NCBI GenBank assembly: GCA_964457585.1
Contig: CAYWFU010000077.1
Span: forward strand, 1-15,230
Length of the DNA stretch: 15,230 nucleotides
Reading direction: 5' to 3'
Source of the DNA: CAYWFU01 sp964457585
Lineage (GTDB): Bacteria > JACRDZ01
Position numbers and translations under genes: made by a program. The notes below the pieces were generated by a model that saw only the letters and a program-made list of their open reading frames with translations, was not told the DNA's origin and searched no databases. Positions 8,371 through 15,171 of the stretch are shown here, piece by piece (the stretch's first letter is position 1; the number at the start of each line of letters is the position of its first letter).

Positions 8371-8551
8371 AGGGCTTGCGAAAAAATAACTTGGTATTTT
8401 AGCGCCCAGATTTGGGTTAGATTTGCCCGATTAGAAAGTGGCAAAAGCTGAGTAATAGTGAACTATTTCGATGTTTTTGCCACTTTCTAATCGGGCAAAG
8501 ATAGCCTGAAGATGGGATGCTAAAATGCCAAGTTATTTTTTCGCAAGCCCT
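8371..8551. repeat. 181-bp near-perfect palindrome (MITE-like or RNA hairpin element)
   Basis: The arms are 8371-8446 and 8475-8551. The outer 33 bp (8371-8403 against 8519-8551) pair with a single difference, and that one is a G-T wobble at 8395. The inner 25 bp (8422-8446 against 8475-8499) pair perfectly. The 18-19 nt between them are diverged on the two arms. The central loop (8447-8474) holds a further hairpin, AATAGT-GA-ACTATT (8454-8467). The ends read TA-AGGGC and GCCC-TA, so TA flanks are possible, as left by mariner/IS630-type miniature elements. There is no T-tract after the right arm, so it is not a standard intrinsic terminator. Transcribed within the operon, it would form a stem of about 75 bp that RNase III could cut. 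No coding capacity is seen. Confidence 0.85.
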
Positions 8552-8553
8552 AA

Positions 8554-8609
8554 GCCTGATAAATCAGGCAACTGCAAAAATTTCAATGTAGTTGCTCGAT
8601 TTATCGAGC
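8554..8609. repeat. Nested palindrome: two self-complementary hairpins that also pair with each other
   Basis: The left unit at 8554-8573 contains GCCTGAT-AA-ATCAGGC followed by AACT. The right unit at 8590-8609 contains AGTT followed by GCTCGAT-TT-ATCGAGC. Each unit folds on itself. Read in reverse complement, the right unit matches the left at 16 of 20 positions. The four differences are two CT/TC swaps and their partners, so self-pairing is preserved within each unit. The spacer is 8574-8589. The core TGATAAATCAGG also occurs at 2072-2083 in the other intergenic region, suggesting a dispersed family. Confidence 0.75.
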
Positions 8610-8619
8610 GTATTAAATT
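8607..8619 (+). repeat. Right copy of the 13-bp direct repeat
   Basis: An exact copy of AGCGTATTAAATT found at 8357-8369. Collapsing the two copies would leave only about 23 nt between the sugar transferase stop and the exosortase ATG, a gap like those elsewhere in the operon. Confidence 0.7.
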
Positions 8620-8634
8620 CCAGAAAGACAAAAT

Positions 8635-9489
8635 ATGAATATTCAAAATACATTATCATCTAAAAATAAACTTTATTATCCAATCTTTCTTTTTTTTTCA
8701 GTTATAATTTTATATCTTCCTGTATTTTATAAACTATTTTATTGGTGGGAGAGTGATGATAATTATAACCATGGTGTTCTTATACCTATTGTTACAATTT
8801 ATTTAATTTGGAAAAAAAGAGATATTTTTAAAACTATAGAAGCTGAATCTTCTAAAATAGGAATTTTTTTAATAGCTTTAGGTATTATTTTAAATCTAAT
8901 TGGAGCAAGAGTTGAATTTTTGCGGGTATCAGTTTTTTCTTTTATCTTTATTATTTTTGGTCTTCTTCTTTATGGTTACGGAAAAGAACTAACTCAGGAA
9001 TTATTATTCCCAATTTGTTTTCTTTTGATAATGATTCCAATTCCATATATTGAAACTTTAACTTTACCTTTGAAAATTTTTGCCACACAAGCATCAGTGG
9101 GTTTTATTAGATTTATAAATATTCCAGCAGTGCGTGAAGGAACAGTTATTTATCTTAAAAATTTTTCTCTTGAAGTAACCACTGCATGCAGCGGATTAAA
9201 ATCTATTGTACTTGTAACTACAATAGGAATACTTTATGCATATATGACACAGACACAATTTCTAAAACGCTTATCTATTTCTTTATTATCAATTTTAATA
9301 GCAATATTAGCAAATATTTCAAGAATTATTTTAACAGCTTTTTTAGCTGCAAATTTTAGTGATAAGATTGCTTTTAAATTTAATCATGATTTTTCTGGTA
9401 TTTTTGTTTTTGTTATTGCTGGCGCTATGTTAGTAATTGCAGGGGAGATTGCAGATTGGATATTTCAAGAAAAAACTTCTGGATTTTAA
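8635..9489 (+). CDS. Exosortase (exosortase/archaeosortase family integral membrane transpeptidase)
   Basis: A 284-residue protein with about eight membrane helices. The family's three catalytic residues are in place: Cys185 in TTACSGLKS, Arg230 in ILANISRI, and His251 in FNHDFSG. The N-terminal signature is also present: a W-rich stretch, then DDNYNHGVLIP (41-51) and LIWKKRD. Exosortases cut a C-terminal tripartite sorting signal (PEP-CTERM or variants) on secreted proteins at the cytoplasmic membrane and probably transfer them to another carrier. Length is normal for an exosortase without a fused EpsI domain, because EpsI is encoded next and overlaps it. The Shine-Dalgarno site is weak (AGAAAGA, 8623-8629). 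The palindromic element sits directly upstream and could reduce or separate its expression from the genes before it. I do not assign a numbered subtype. Confidence 0.95.
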   Translation: MNIQNTLSSKNKLYYPIFLFFSVIILYLPVFYKLFYWWESDDNYNHGVLIPIVTIYLIWKKRDIFKTIEAESSKIGIFLIALGIILNLIGARVEFLRVSVFSFIFIIFGLLLYGYGKELTQELLFPICFLLIMIPIPYIETLTLPLKIFATQASVGFIRFINIPAVREGTVIYLKNFSLEVTTACSGLKSIVLVTTIGILYAYMTQTQFLKRLSISLLSILIAILANISRIILTAFLAANFSDKIAFKFNHDFSGIFVFVIAGAMLVIAGEIADWIFQEKTSGF

Positions 9490-10112
9490 TAAGTATTTTT
9501 GTCGTATTATCTATTCTAATTTATCCAATATCTTTTAAGGATAGAATCTGGCCGGATGATCTTTATCTGGAGAAGGTTCCATTACAGATTGGTGATTGGA
9601 AATCTATTTCTGATTTACCTATAAGCGAAGATTTTTTCCCTGAAACACGTGAAACAAGAAAAGTAGGGGTTAAAGCTTTGAATAGGGAATATACTGATAG
9701 CAAAGGAAATTCCATATGGTTATATATAGGTTATTTTAATTACAAAGAAGGACCTGCGCATCATAATCCTGCAAGATGCTTTTTTTCGCAAGGTTGGACA
9801 TTTATTGATGAGAGTATGGAAGATATTGCAGTAAAAGATAAAAATGAAAAGATAAATAAAGTTTTTGTTCAAAAAGGTGTGACCCAGCAGATCGCTTTAT
9901 ATTGGTATCAAATTGGAAATAATATTTTTTCAGATGATTTCAAACATCAGTTTAAGCTTCTGCTAAATAATTTGATCAGTGGCCGTTCAGATGGAGTGGT
10001 AATTAGTATTACCAGTGATAATATAAGCGGTAATATAAAAAATATAGTTGCTTTTCAAAAAGAATTTGCAAAAGAAATAATACCTTTAATTCCACAATAT
10101 ATACCAAAATAA
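9456..10112 (+). CDS. epsI: EpsI-family exosortase-associated protein
   Basis: A 218-residue protein with one N-terminal membrane anchor (about residues 8-26) and a periplasmic domain. The family signature HxPxxCxxxGW is visible as H103-x-P105-x-x-C108...G113-W114, preceded by the WLYIGYF strand. IGDWKS near 45-50 and the C-terminal ALYWYQIG segment are also typical. EpsI (DUF3485) is found as a separate gene or fused to the C-terminus of exosortases; its biochemical role is unproven. The start is TTG at 9456, lying inside the exosortase gene. It is supported by AGGGGAG (9441-9447), 8 nt upstream. The 34-nt overlap implies translational coupling with the exosortase. Confidence 0.93.
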   Translation: MDISRKNFWILISIFVVLSILIYPISFKDRIWPDDLYLEKVPLQIGDWKSISDLPISEDFFPETRETRKVGVKALNREYTDSKGNSIWLYIGYFNYKEGPAHHNPARCFFSQGWTFIDESMEDIAVKDKNEKINKVFVQKGVTQQIALYWYQIGNNIFSDDFKHQFKLLLNNLISGRSDGVVISITSDNISGNIKNIVAFQKEFAKEIIPLIPQYIPK

Positions 10113-10130
10113 GCCTTATCAGGAGAAAAA

Positions 10131-11054
10131 ATGGCAAAAATTTTAGTAACAGGCGGTGCAGGATTTATTGGTTCTAATTTAGTAGATAAATTGATTGATT
10201 TAGGAAATGATGTTGTAGTAATTGATGACCTGTCAACCGGATTTGTTGAAAATATAAATAAAAGAGCAAAATTTTATCAAATTGATATAAGAGATAAAAA
10301 AATTGATGAAATATTTGCTATAGAGAAACCAGATTTTGTTGATCATCATGCAGCGCAAATGGATGTGAGAAGATCAATACAAGAACCAGAATACGATGCA
10401 GATGTGAACATTTTAGGTTCTTTAAATATAATTGAAAAATGCAAAAAATATAAAGTAAAAAAAATGATTTATATATCAACAGGAGGAGCAATTTTTGGTG
10501 AACCTGAGTATTTACCTGTTGATGAAAAACATCCTGTGAACCCGATTTCTCACTATGGTGTTTCAAAACATACAGTTGAACACTATTTATTTCTTTATAA
10601 CTATCTATATGGTCTGAATTTTACAGTACTGCGTTATCCAAATGTTTTTGGCCCCCGTCAGAACCCGCATGGGGAAGCAGGCGTTAATGCTATTTTTATC
10701 GGCAAAATGCTGAAAAATGAAGTCCCGACTATTTATGGTAATGGGGAACAATTGCGTGATTATATATTTGTTGGGGATATAGTTGAAGCAAATATTTTAG
10801 CTTTAACTAATGGGAATAAAGGATATTATAATATTGGTTCATTTAAAGGGACTTCTGTAAATGAAATTTATAAAATTCTTCAAAAAATATTAAATTTTAA
10901 CAAAGAACCAATTTATGTCCCGGAACGCGCTGGAGAAGTAAATAAAATTTATTTAAATGGCAGTCTGGCGAAGAAAGAACTTGGATGGTCACAAAAAGTA
11001 TCATTTGAAGAAGGCTTAATTAAAACTGTGGAATGGTTTAAAGCTAAGCCCTAA
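10131..11054 (+). CDS. NAD-dependent sugar-nucleotide epimerase/dehydratase (GalE-like extended SDR)
   Basis: A 307-residue cytoplasmic enzyme of the extended short-chain dehydrogenase family. The NAD-binding GGAGFIG lies at 8-14, and the acidic pair D32-D33 binds the adenosine ribose. The catalytic Ser/Thr region is YISTGGA (114-120), and Y142-x3-K146 is in HYGVSK. Substrate-side motifs include RYPNVFGPRQNP (168-179) and GNGEQLRDYIFVGDI (203-217). This is the pattern of UDP-glucose/UDP-GlcNAc 4-epimerases and their close relatives. It is probably the supplier of an activated sugar for the exopolysaccharide; the exact substrate cannot be told. AGGAG (10121-10125) is 5 nt before the ATG, and the gene starts 18 nt after epsI. 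The start and full length look normal. Confidence 0.93.
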   Translation: MAKILVTGGAGFIGSNLVDKLIDLGNDVVVIDDLSTGFVENINKRAKFYQIDIRDKKIDEIFAIEKPDFVDHHAAQMDVRRSIQEPEYDADVNILGSLNIIEKCKKYKVKKMIYISTGGAIFGEPEYLPVDEKHPVNPISHYGVSKHTVEHYLFLYNYLYGLNFTVLRYPNVFGPRQNPHGEAGVNAIFIGKMLKNEVPTIYGNGEQLRDYIFVGDIVEANILALTNGNKGYYNIGSFKGTSVNEIYKILQKILNFNKEPIYVPERAGEVNKIYLNGSLAKKELGWSQKVSFEEGLIKTVEWFKAKP

Positions 11055-11069
11055 CATAGGAGATTATAA

Positions 11070-12638
11070 ATGCTATTCGATATTACGGAAATAAAAAATA
11101 AAAGCAAAGAAAATTTTGAAGAAACATGGAAAGAAACAGCTAATCTTATACCCCAGCATGGCAGATTTATGGAGTGGGAAAAAAAGCAGGGAAAAGAACA
11201 TCCATTGATAGCTATAAGTGAAAAATTCAGAGAGACTTTTTTGAATTATGGATTGGATGAGATAGTAAATACTGCGATAATCGAAGAAGGAGATATCTAT
11301 AGGCAATATGGACCAGAAGCTCCGGTAATTCTGGATAGAGTATTTTTTCTTGCTGGATTGCCAAGAGCGGATATAGGTGTAGGAAAAAAAGAGAAAGAAC
11401 AGATTTTGGAAATTTTTCCGGAATTTAATAAATTTGAAGAATTGCAGAAAATTTTCAGAGAATATAAAAAAGGTGATATTGAAGCTGATAATTTAATCGA
11501 GATTATGGTCAATCGTTTAAATATAAACGAGGATATTGCTACAATTATTCTTGATCAGGTTTTCATTGAATTAAAACAGCTTAAACCGCAATCAACCAGA
11601 TTAACTTTACGTTCACACATGACTGCTTCATGGTTTGGGGTAATAAGCAATTTAATACATAAAGAAGAATTGCCTCTAAAACTTTTTTCAATTGGATCGA
11701 GGTTCAGACGTGAACAGCGATTGGATGCGAGTCATTTATATGAGAGCACAAGCGCTTCAGTGGTTATTGTTAGCAAAAAAATGAGCGTGGAAGATAGTTT
11801 TGATTTTACAATAAAAATTTTAAAAGATATGGGATTTCCTGATGTTAAATTTCAGAAAAAAACAGTAACAAGCAAATATTATGCGATAGGTACAGAGTAT
11901 GAAGTTTATGCTAATTTTAATGGTGAATTTTTGGAAATTGCAAATATCGGATTTTATTCACCTGTAGCTTTAGCTAATTACGATATCCCTTATTATGTAT
12001 TTAATCTTGGTTTTGGCGTAGAGCGCATGGCTATGATTTTAAATAATGTCCAGGATATACGTAAACTTGTTTATGGATATTCTTATGAACAATTGAATTT
12101 TACAGATGATGAAATTGCAAAATTGATAAGTTATGAAAAAATATCGGAATCCAATGCAGATATAGACATTATAAATAAAATTTATGACACTGCATATAAA
12201 AATAAGGATAAAATTGGACCTGTTGAAATTAAAGTTTTTGAAAACAAATTAGAAGGAAAAAATGTTGATGTAATTTTATATAATTGGGATGAAGGCAAAC
12301 CATTATTAAGTAAAGCAACATTTAATAATATATATATTTATAAGGGCAATATATATGGATTACCTGATTCATATGAACAACTTCCGGAAAAACTTAAAGA
12401 AGTTTTCAGTAAAGGAATCAAAACAGATATTAATTTTATGAAAGGTGTTTTATATTCATTGGTAAATGAAATTAAAACTAATATGAAATCATTTGATATA
12501 AAATATAAAATGATAAAAAGACCTTCGGAAATAAACATAAGAATTCCTGATACGCTTAATAGATTTATAAAAAATAGTAATAATAAAATTGAGGTTAAAG
12601 GCCCATTGTTTTTTGGATTTAAGGTTAATATTAATTAA
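11070..12638 (+). CDS. sepS: O-phosphoserine--tRNA(Cys) ligase (SepRS)
   Basis: A 522-residue class II aminoacyl-tRNA synthetase that follows archaeal SepRS from end to end: FDI...FEETWKET (3-23), the YGPEAPVILDR and FLAGLPRADIGVG segments (80-105), LTLRSHMT (178-185), LPLKLFSI (201-208), motif 2 RFRREQR (211-217), SHLYESTSAS (221-230), EIANIGFYSPVALA (289-302), motif 3 NLGFGVERM (312-320), and the C-terminal anticodon-binding half with YKGNIYG. T185, S228 and S230 correspond to the archaeal residues that hold the phosphate of phosphoserine (T188, S231, S233, from memory). SepRS makes Sep-tRNA(Cys), which SepCysS then turns into Cys-tRNA(Cys). AGGAG (11058-11062) precedes the ATG by 7 nt, and gaps to both neighbours are under 20 nt, so it is an operon member. 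Codon use looks like its neighbours. SepCysS is not in the window. Two positions look unusual: T68 in motif 1, and N405/D407. Confidence 0.93.
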   Translation: MLFDITEIKNKSKENFEETWKETANLIPQHGRFMEWEKKQGKEHPLIAISEKFRETFLNYGLDEIVNTAIIEEGDIYRQYGPEAPVILDRVFFLAGLPRADIGVGKKEKEQILEIFPEFNKFEELQKIFREYKKGDIEADNLIEIMVNRLNINEDIATIILDQVFIELKQLKPQSTRLTLRSHMTASWFGVISNLIHKEELPLKLFSIGSRFRREQRLDASHLYESTSASVVIVSKKMSVEDSFDFTIKILKDMGFPDVKFQKKTVTSKYYAIGTEYEVYANFNGEFLEIANIGFYSPVALANYDIPYYVFNLGFGVERMAMILNNVQDIRKLVYGYSYEQLNFTDDEIAKLISYEKISESNADIDIINKIYDTAYKNKDKIGPVEIKVFENKLEGKNVDVILYNWDEGKPLLSKATFNNIYIYKGNIYGLPDSYEQLPEKLKEVFSKGIKTDINFMKGVLYSLVNEIKTNMKSFDIKYKMIKRPSEINIRIPDTLNRFIKNSNNKIEVKGPLFFGFKVNIN

Positions 12639-12650
12639 GAGGTTATTAAA

Positions 12651-13781
12651 ATGAGCAAAATTTATTCACAAAAAATAATTTATTTAATTCTTTTAGGAAT
12701 TCTTTTTTCAGGTTGCAGCAAAATAAAAATTAAAGAGCAGAAATCCGTACAAATTAATCCTGAACATTATTCAGATGCAGGATATAAATATATAGAAAAA
12801 AAAGAATTAAACAAAGCATTTGAAAGTTTTGACCGTGCTTTACAGGAATATCCTGAATTTAGTCCGGCTCTTGTTGGTACTGCAATAATTTATGGAATGC
12901 AGCGTAATTATAAAGCTGCTTTTAAACAGATAAAAAAAGCTAAAGGCATTGAAAAACAAATTGGATTAATTCAACTTCATATTATGGAAAAAGGTGAAGA
13001 CTGGGATAAAAAAGTTAAAGATGAATTTGATAAAGGAATTAAAATAGATCCTGAGAATTCAGTATTATGGTATTATATGGGAGTAACTTATAAAATTAAT
13101 TATTCTTTTGATAATGCAGAAATAGCTTTTAAAAAAATTATTGAAATAAATAAGGATTTTGTAAAAGAAGCAAAAGAAGAATTAGTTTTGGTTCAAAAAA
13201 TTCGACAAGCAGCACCGGATACATTAATAGGGAAAAAAATTATTTTAATTGATACAGTCAATCGCGCAGAGCTTGCAGCACTTTTTATTGAAGAATTGAA
13301 ATTAGATAAACTTTTTGATAGAAAAGGCATTAAAAATTCTGATATTTCATTCAATATTTCTGAACAAGATGAAACAAAAACTGAAATGGAAACAGAAACA
13401 TTTAAGATTTCAGATATAAGCAATCATGCATTGAAATTAGATATAGAAGCAATTGTAAAACTTCAAATAAGAGGGCTTGAGATATTACCGGATAGTACTT
13501 TTAAGCCAGATAAAAAAGTAACAAAAATTGAAATTGCTGTTATGATTGAAGATATATTATCCAGATTTAAAAATGATAACACTATTTTAACTAGATATAT
13601 TGGTGCTTCTTCTCCTTTTATTGATATAAGAAATGATCATTTTGCTTTTAATGCTGTGATGATAGCAGCAACTGATAATATTCTAACCCCTAAATCTGAA
13701 AATGAGTTCGGTTTGCAGGATGAAATAACTGGAATTGATGCATTATTGGCTATAAAAAAATTAAAAGAAAAATTAAAATGA
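12651..13781 (+). CDS. TPR lipoprotein with a C-terminal S-layer-homology-like region
   Basis: A 376-residue exported protein. The signal peptide ends in a good lipobox, FSGC, with Cys22 as the lipidation site. Residues of about 40-180 contain TPR units, for example AGYKYIEKKELNKAFESFDRA (split at 43-63), then SPALVGTAIIYG and LWYYMGVTYK. After a low-complexity acidic/Thr stretch (about 239-251), the C-terminal part resembles SLH repeats: LQIRGLEILPDSTFKPDKKV, TKIEIAVMIEDIL, then FIDIRNDHFAFNAVMIAATDNIL (split). SLH modules usually bind cell-wall or outer-membrane-associated polymers, so a periplasmic structural role is my inference. GAGG at 12639-12642 is 8 nt before the ATG. The TPR part is firm; the SLH call is weaker because the repeats are degenerate. 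Confidence 0.72.
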   Translation: MSKIYSQKIIYLILLGILFSGCSKIKIKEQKSVQINPEHYSDAGYKYIEKKELNKAFESFDRALQEYPEFSPALVGTAIIYGMQRNYKAAFKQIKKAKGIEKQIGLIQLHIMEKGEDWDKKVKDEFDKGIKIDPENSVLWYYMGVTYKINYSFDNAEIAFKKIIEINKDFVKEAKEELVLVQKIRQAAPDTLIGKKIILIDTVNRAELAALFIEELKLDKLFDRKGIKNSDISFNISEQDETKTEMETETFKISDISNHALKLDIEAIVKLQIRGLEILPDSTFKPDKKVTKIEIAVMIEDILSRFKNDNTILTRYIGASSPFIDIRNDHFAFNAVMIAATDNILTPKSENEFGLQDEITGIDALLAIKKLKEKLK

Positions 13782-13791
13782 AGGATAAAAA

Positions 13792-15171
13792 ATGCATTAT
13801 GATAAACCAGTTATAGCAATTGTTGGTCGACCGAATGTCGGAAAATCTACTTTGTTTAATAGAATAAGCGGGTCAAAAACCACAGCAATTGTTGATCCGA
13901 CTCCGGGTGTAACTCGGGATAGGAATTATATTGAATGTACATGGTGTGGAAAAGAGTTTTTGCTTGTTGATACAGGAGGACTTGATCCATTAGAAAAATC
14001 AAAAAATATATTTATTGATAATATTTCAAAACAGGTTAATATAGCTATTAATGAAGCCGCATTGATCTTATTTATTGTTGATATAAAAGAAGGAATCAAT
14101 CCAATTGAAAAAATAGTTGCGGAAACTTTAAGAAAATCAGGTAAAAAGATTATATTGGTAATTAATAAGATTGATTATAAAGATAAAAATAACATTTATG
14201 AATTTGCCAATCTTGGATTTAAAGATACAATAGAAATTTCTGCAAGTCATGGAATTAATATCGGTGATTTATTAGATAAAATATCTAATTTTATTTCAAC
14301 TCAATCACCAATTGATGAATTAATAGACGATTCATTAATAAAAATAACTATAGTTGGAAAACCTAATGTTGGAAAATCTTCTTTATTAAATTATATTTTG
14401 GGTGAAGAGAGATCTATAGTAACTGAAATCCCGGGGACAACGCGTGATTCGATTCATTCATATTTTAAATATAAGAAATCTAATTTTATGCTTGTAGACA
14501 CAGCAGGAATACGTAAATTGACAAAGATTTATGATAATGTTGAATATTATAGTGTTAATCGTACTTTTAAAAGTATAGAAAAATCTGATATCGTTTTGCT
14601 GTTAATTGATGCAACAACCGATATAAGTGAACAGGATGAGAAGATTGCTGGGTATATTGAAAAAGAGGGAAAAGCATGTATTATTGTAGTAAATAAATGG
14701 GACATAGCAGATAAAGATACTCATACCACAAAATTATTTATTGAAAATATCCATAATAGAATCCCTTTTATGGAATATGCGCCGATTTTTTTTATTTCAG
14801 CGCGCACGGGTCTTAAAGTTATAAAATTACTTGACATTATACCGCAAATATATTCATTATATATTAATAAAATACCTGCCAGTAAGCTTAATAAAGTATT
14901 TAAGAGTATTTTACTTGAAAAGAAACCTGTTTTTTCTAAAAAAGGCGGAAACAACAAATTGATCTTTATTACTCAGGTGGGAGTAAAACCACCATCTTTT
15001 ATTCTTTTTGCTCGCGGAGCAGGAGAATTAAAGGAATCTTATTTGCGTTTTATAAAAAATAAACTTCGTATGAGTTTTCCTTTAGCAGGAGTTCCTTTAA
15101 ATATTAAAATAAAAAAAGTTTCCTCTAAAGCTGAAGAATATAAAAATGAATTTTTTAATAGTGATAGATGA
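13792..15171 (+). CDS. der: Ribosome-assembly GTPase Der (EngA)
   Basis: A 459-residue protein with the diagnostic tandem pair of GTPase domains. Domain 1 has GRPNVGKST (12-20), DTGG (60-63), NKID (125-128) and SAS (150-152). Domain 2 has GKPNVGKSS (189-197), DTAG (236-239), NKWD (301-304) and SAR (336-338). The C-terminal KH-like domain (about 350-450) contains GNNKLIFITQ and the FARGAGELKESYLRF segment. Der is an essential bacterial factor for 50S ribosomal subunit maturation, and its presence argues strongly that the contig is bacterial, not archaeal. AAGGA (13781-13785) overlaps the upstream stop and lies 6 nt before the ATG. It is the last complete gene of the run and is apparently co-transcribed with SepRS and the TPR lipoprotein. 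Confidence 0.97.
   Translation: MHYDKPVIAIVGRPNVGKSTLFNRISGSKTTAIVDPTPGVTRDRNYIECTWCGKEFLLVDTGGLDPLEKSKNIFIDNISKQVNIAINEAALILFIVDIKEGINPIEKIVAETLRKSGKKIILVINKIDYKDKNNIYEFANLGFKDTIEISASHGINIGDLLDKISNFISTQSPIDELIDDSLIKITIVGKPNVGKSSLLNYILGEERSIVTEIPGTTRDSIHSYFKYKKSNFMLVDTAGIRKLTKIYDNVEYYSVNRTFKSIEKSDIVLLLIDATTDISEQDEKIAGYIEKEGKACIIVVNKWDIADKDTHTTKLFIENIHNRIPFMEYAPIFFISARTGLKVIKLLDIIPQIYSLYINKIPASKLNKVFKSILLEKKPVFSKKGGNNKLIFITQVGVKPPSFILFARGAGELKESYLRFIKNKLRMSFPLAGVPLNIKIKKVSSKAEEYKNEFFNSDR

Noticed and set aside
8371..8551. The large palindrome as an intrinsic terminator
   Set aside because: No T-tract follows the right arm, the stem is far longer than usual, and the downstream genes show no independent promoter that I can find.
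8592..8618. Internal promoter before the exosortase (TTGCTC and TATTAAAT)
   Set aside because: The spacer would be about 13 nt, too short for sigma70, and the sequence is part of the nested palindrome and direct repeat.
11070..12638. The tRNA synthetase as PheRS alpha or PylRS
   Set aside because: The LRSHMT, FRREQR, SHL...SAS and NLGFGVER segments, the full-length N-terminal block and the C-terminal GNIYG region follow SepRS throughout. PylRS is shorter after its catalytic core, and PheRS alpha lacks the phosphate-binding set.
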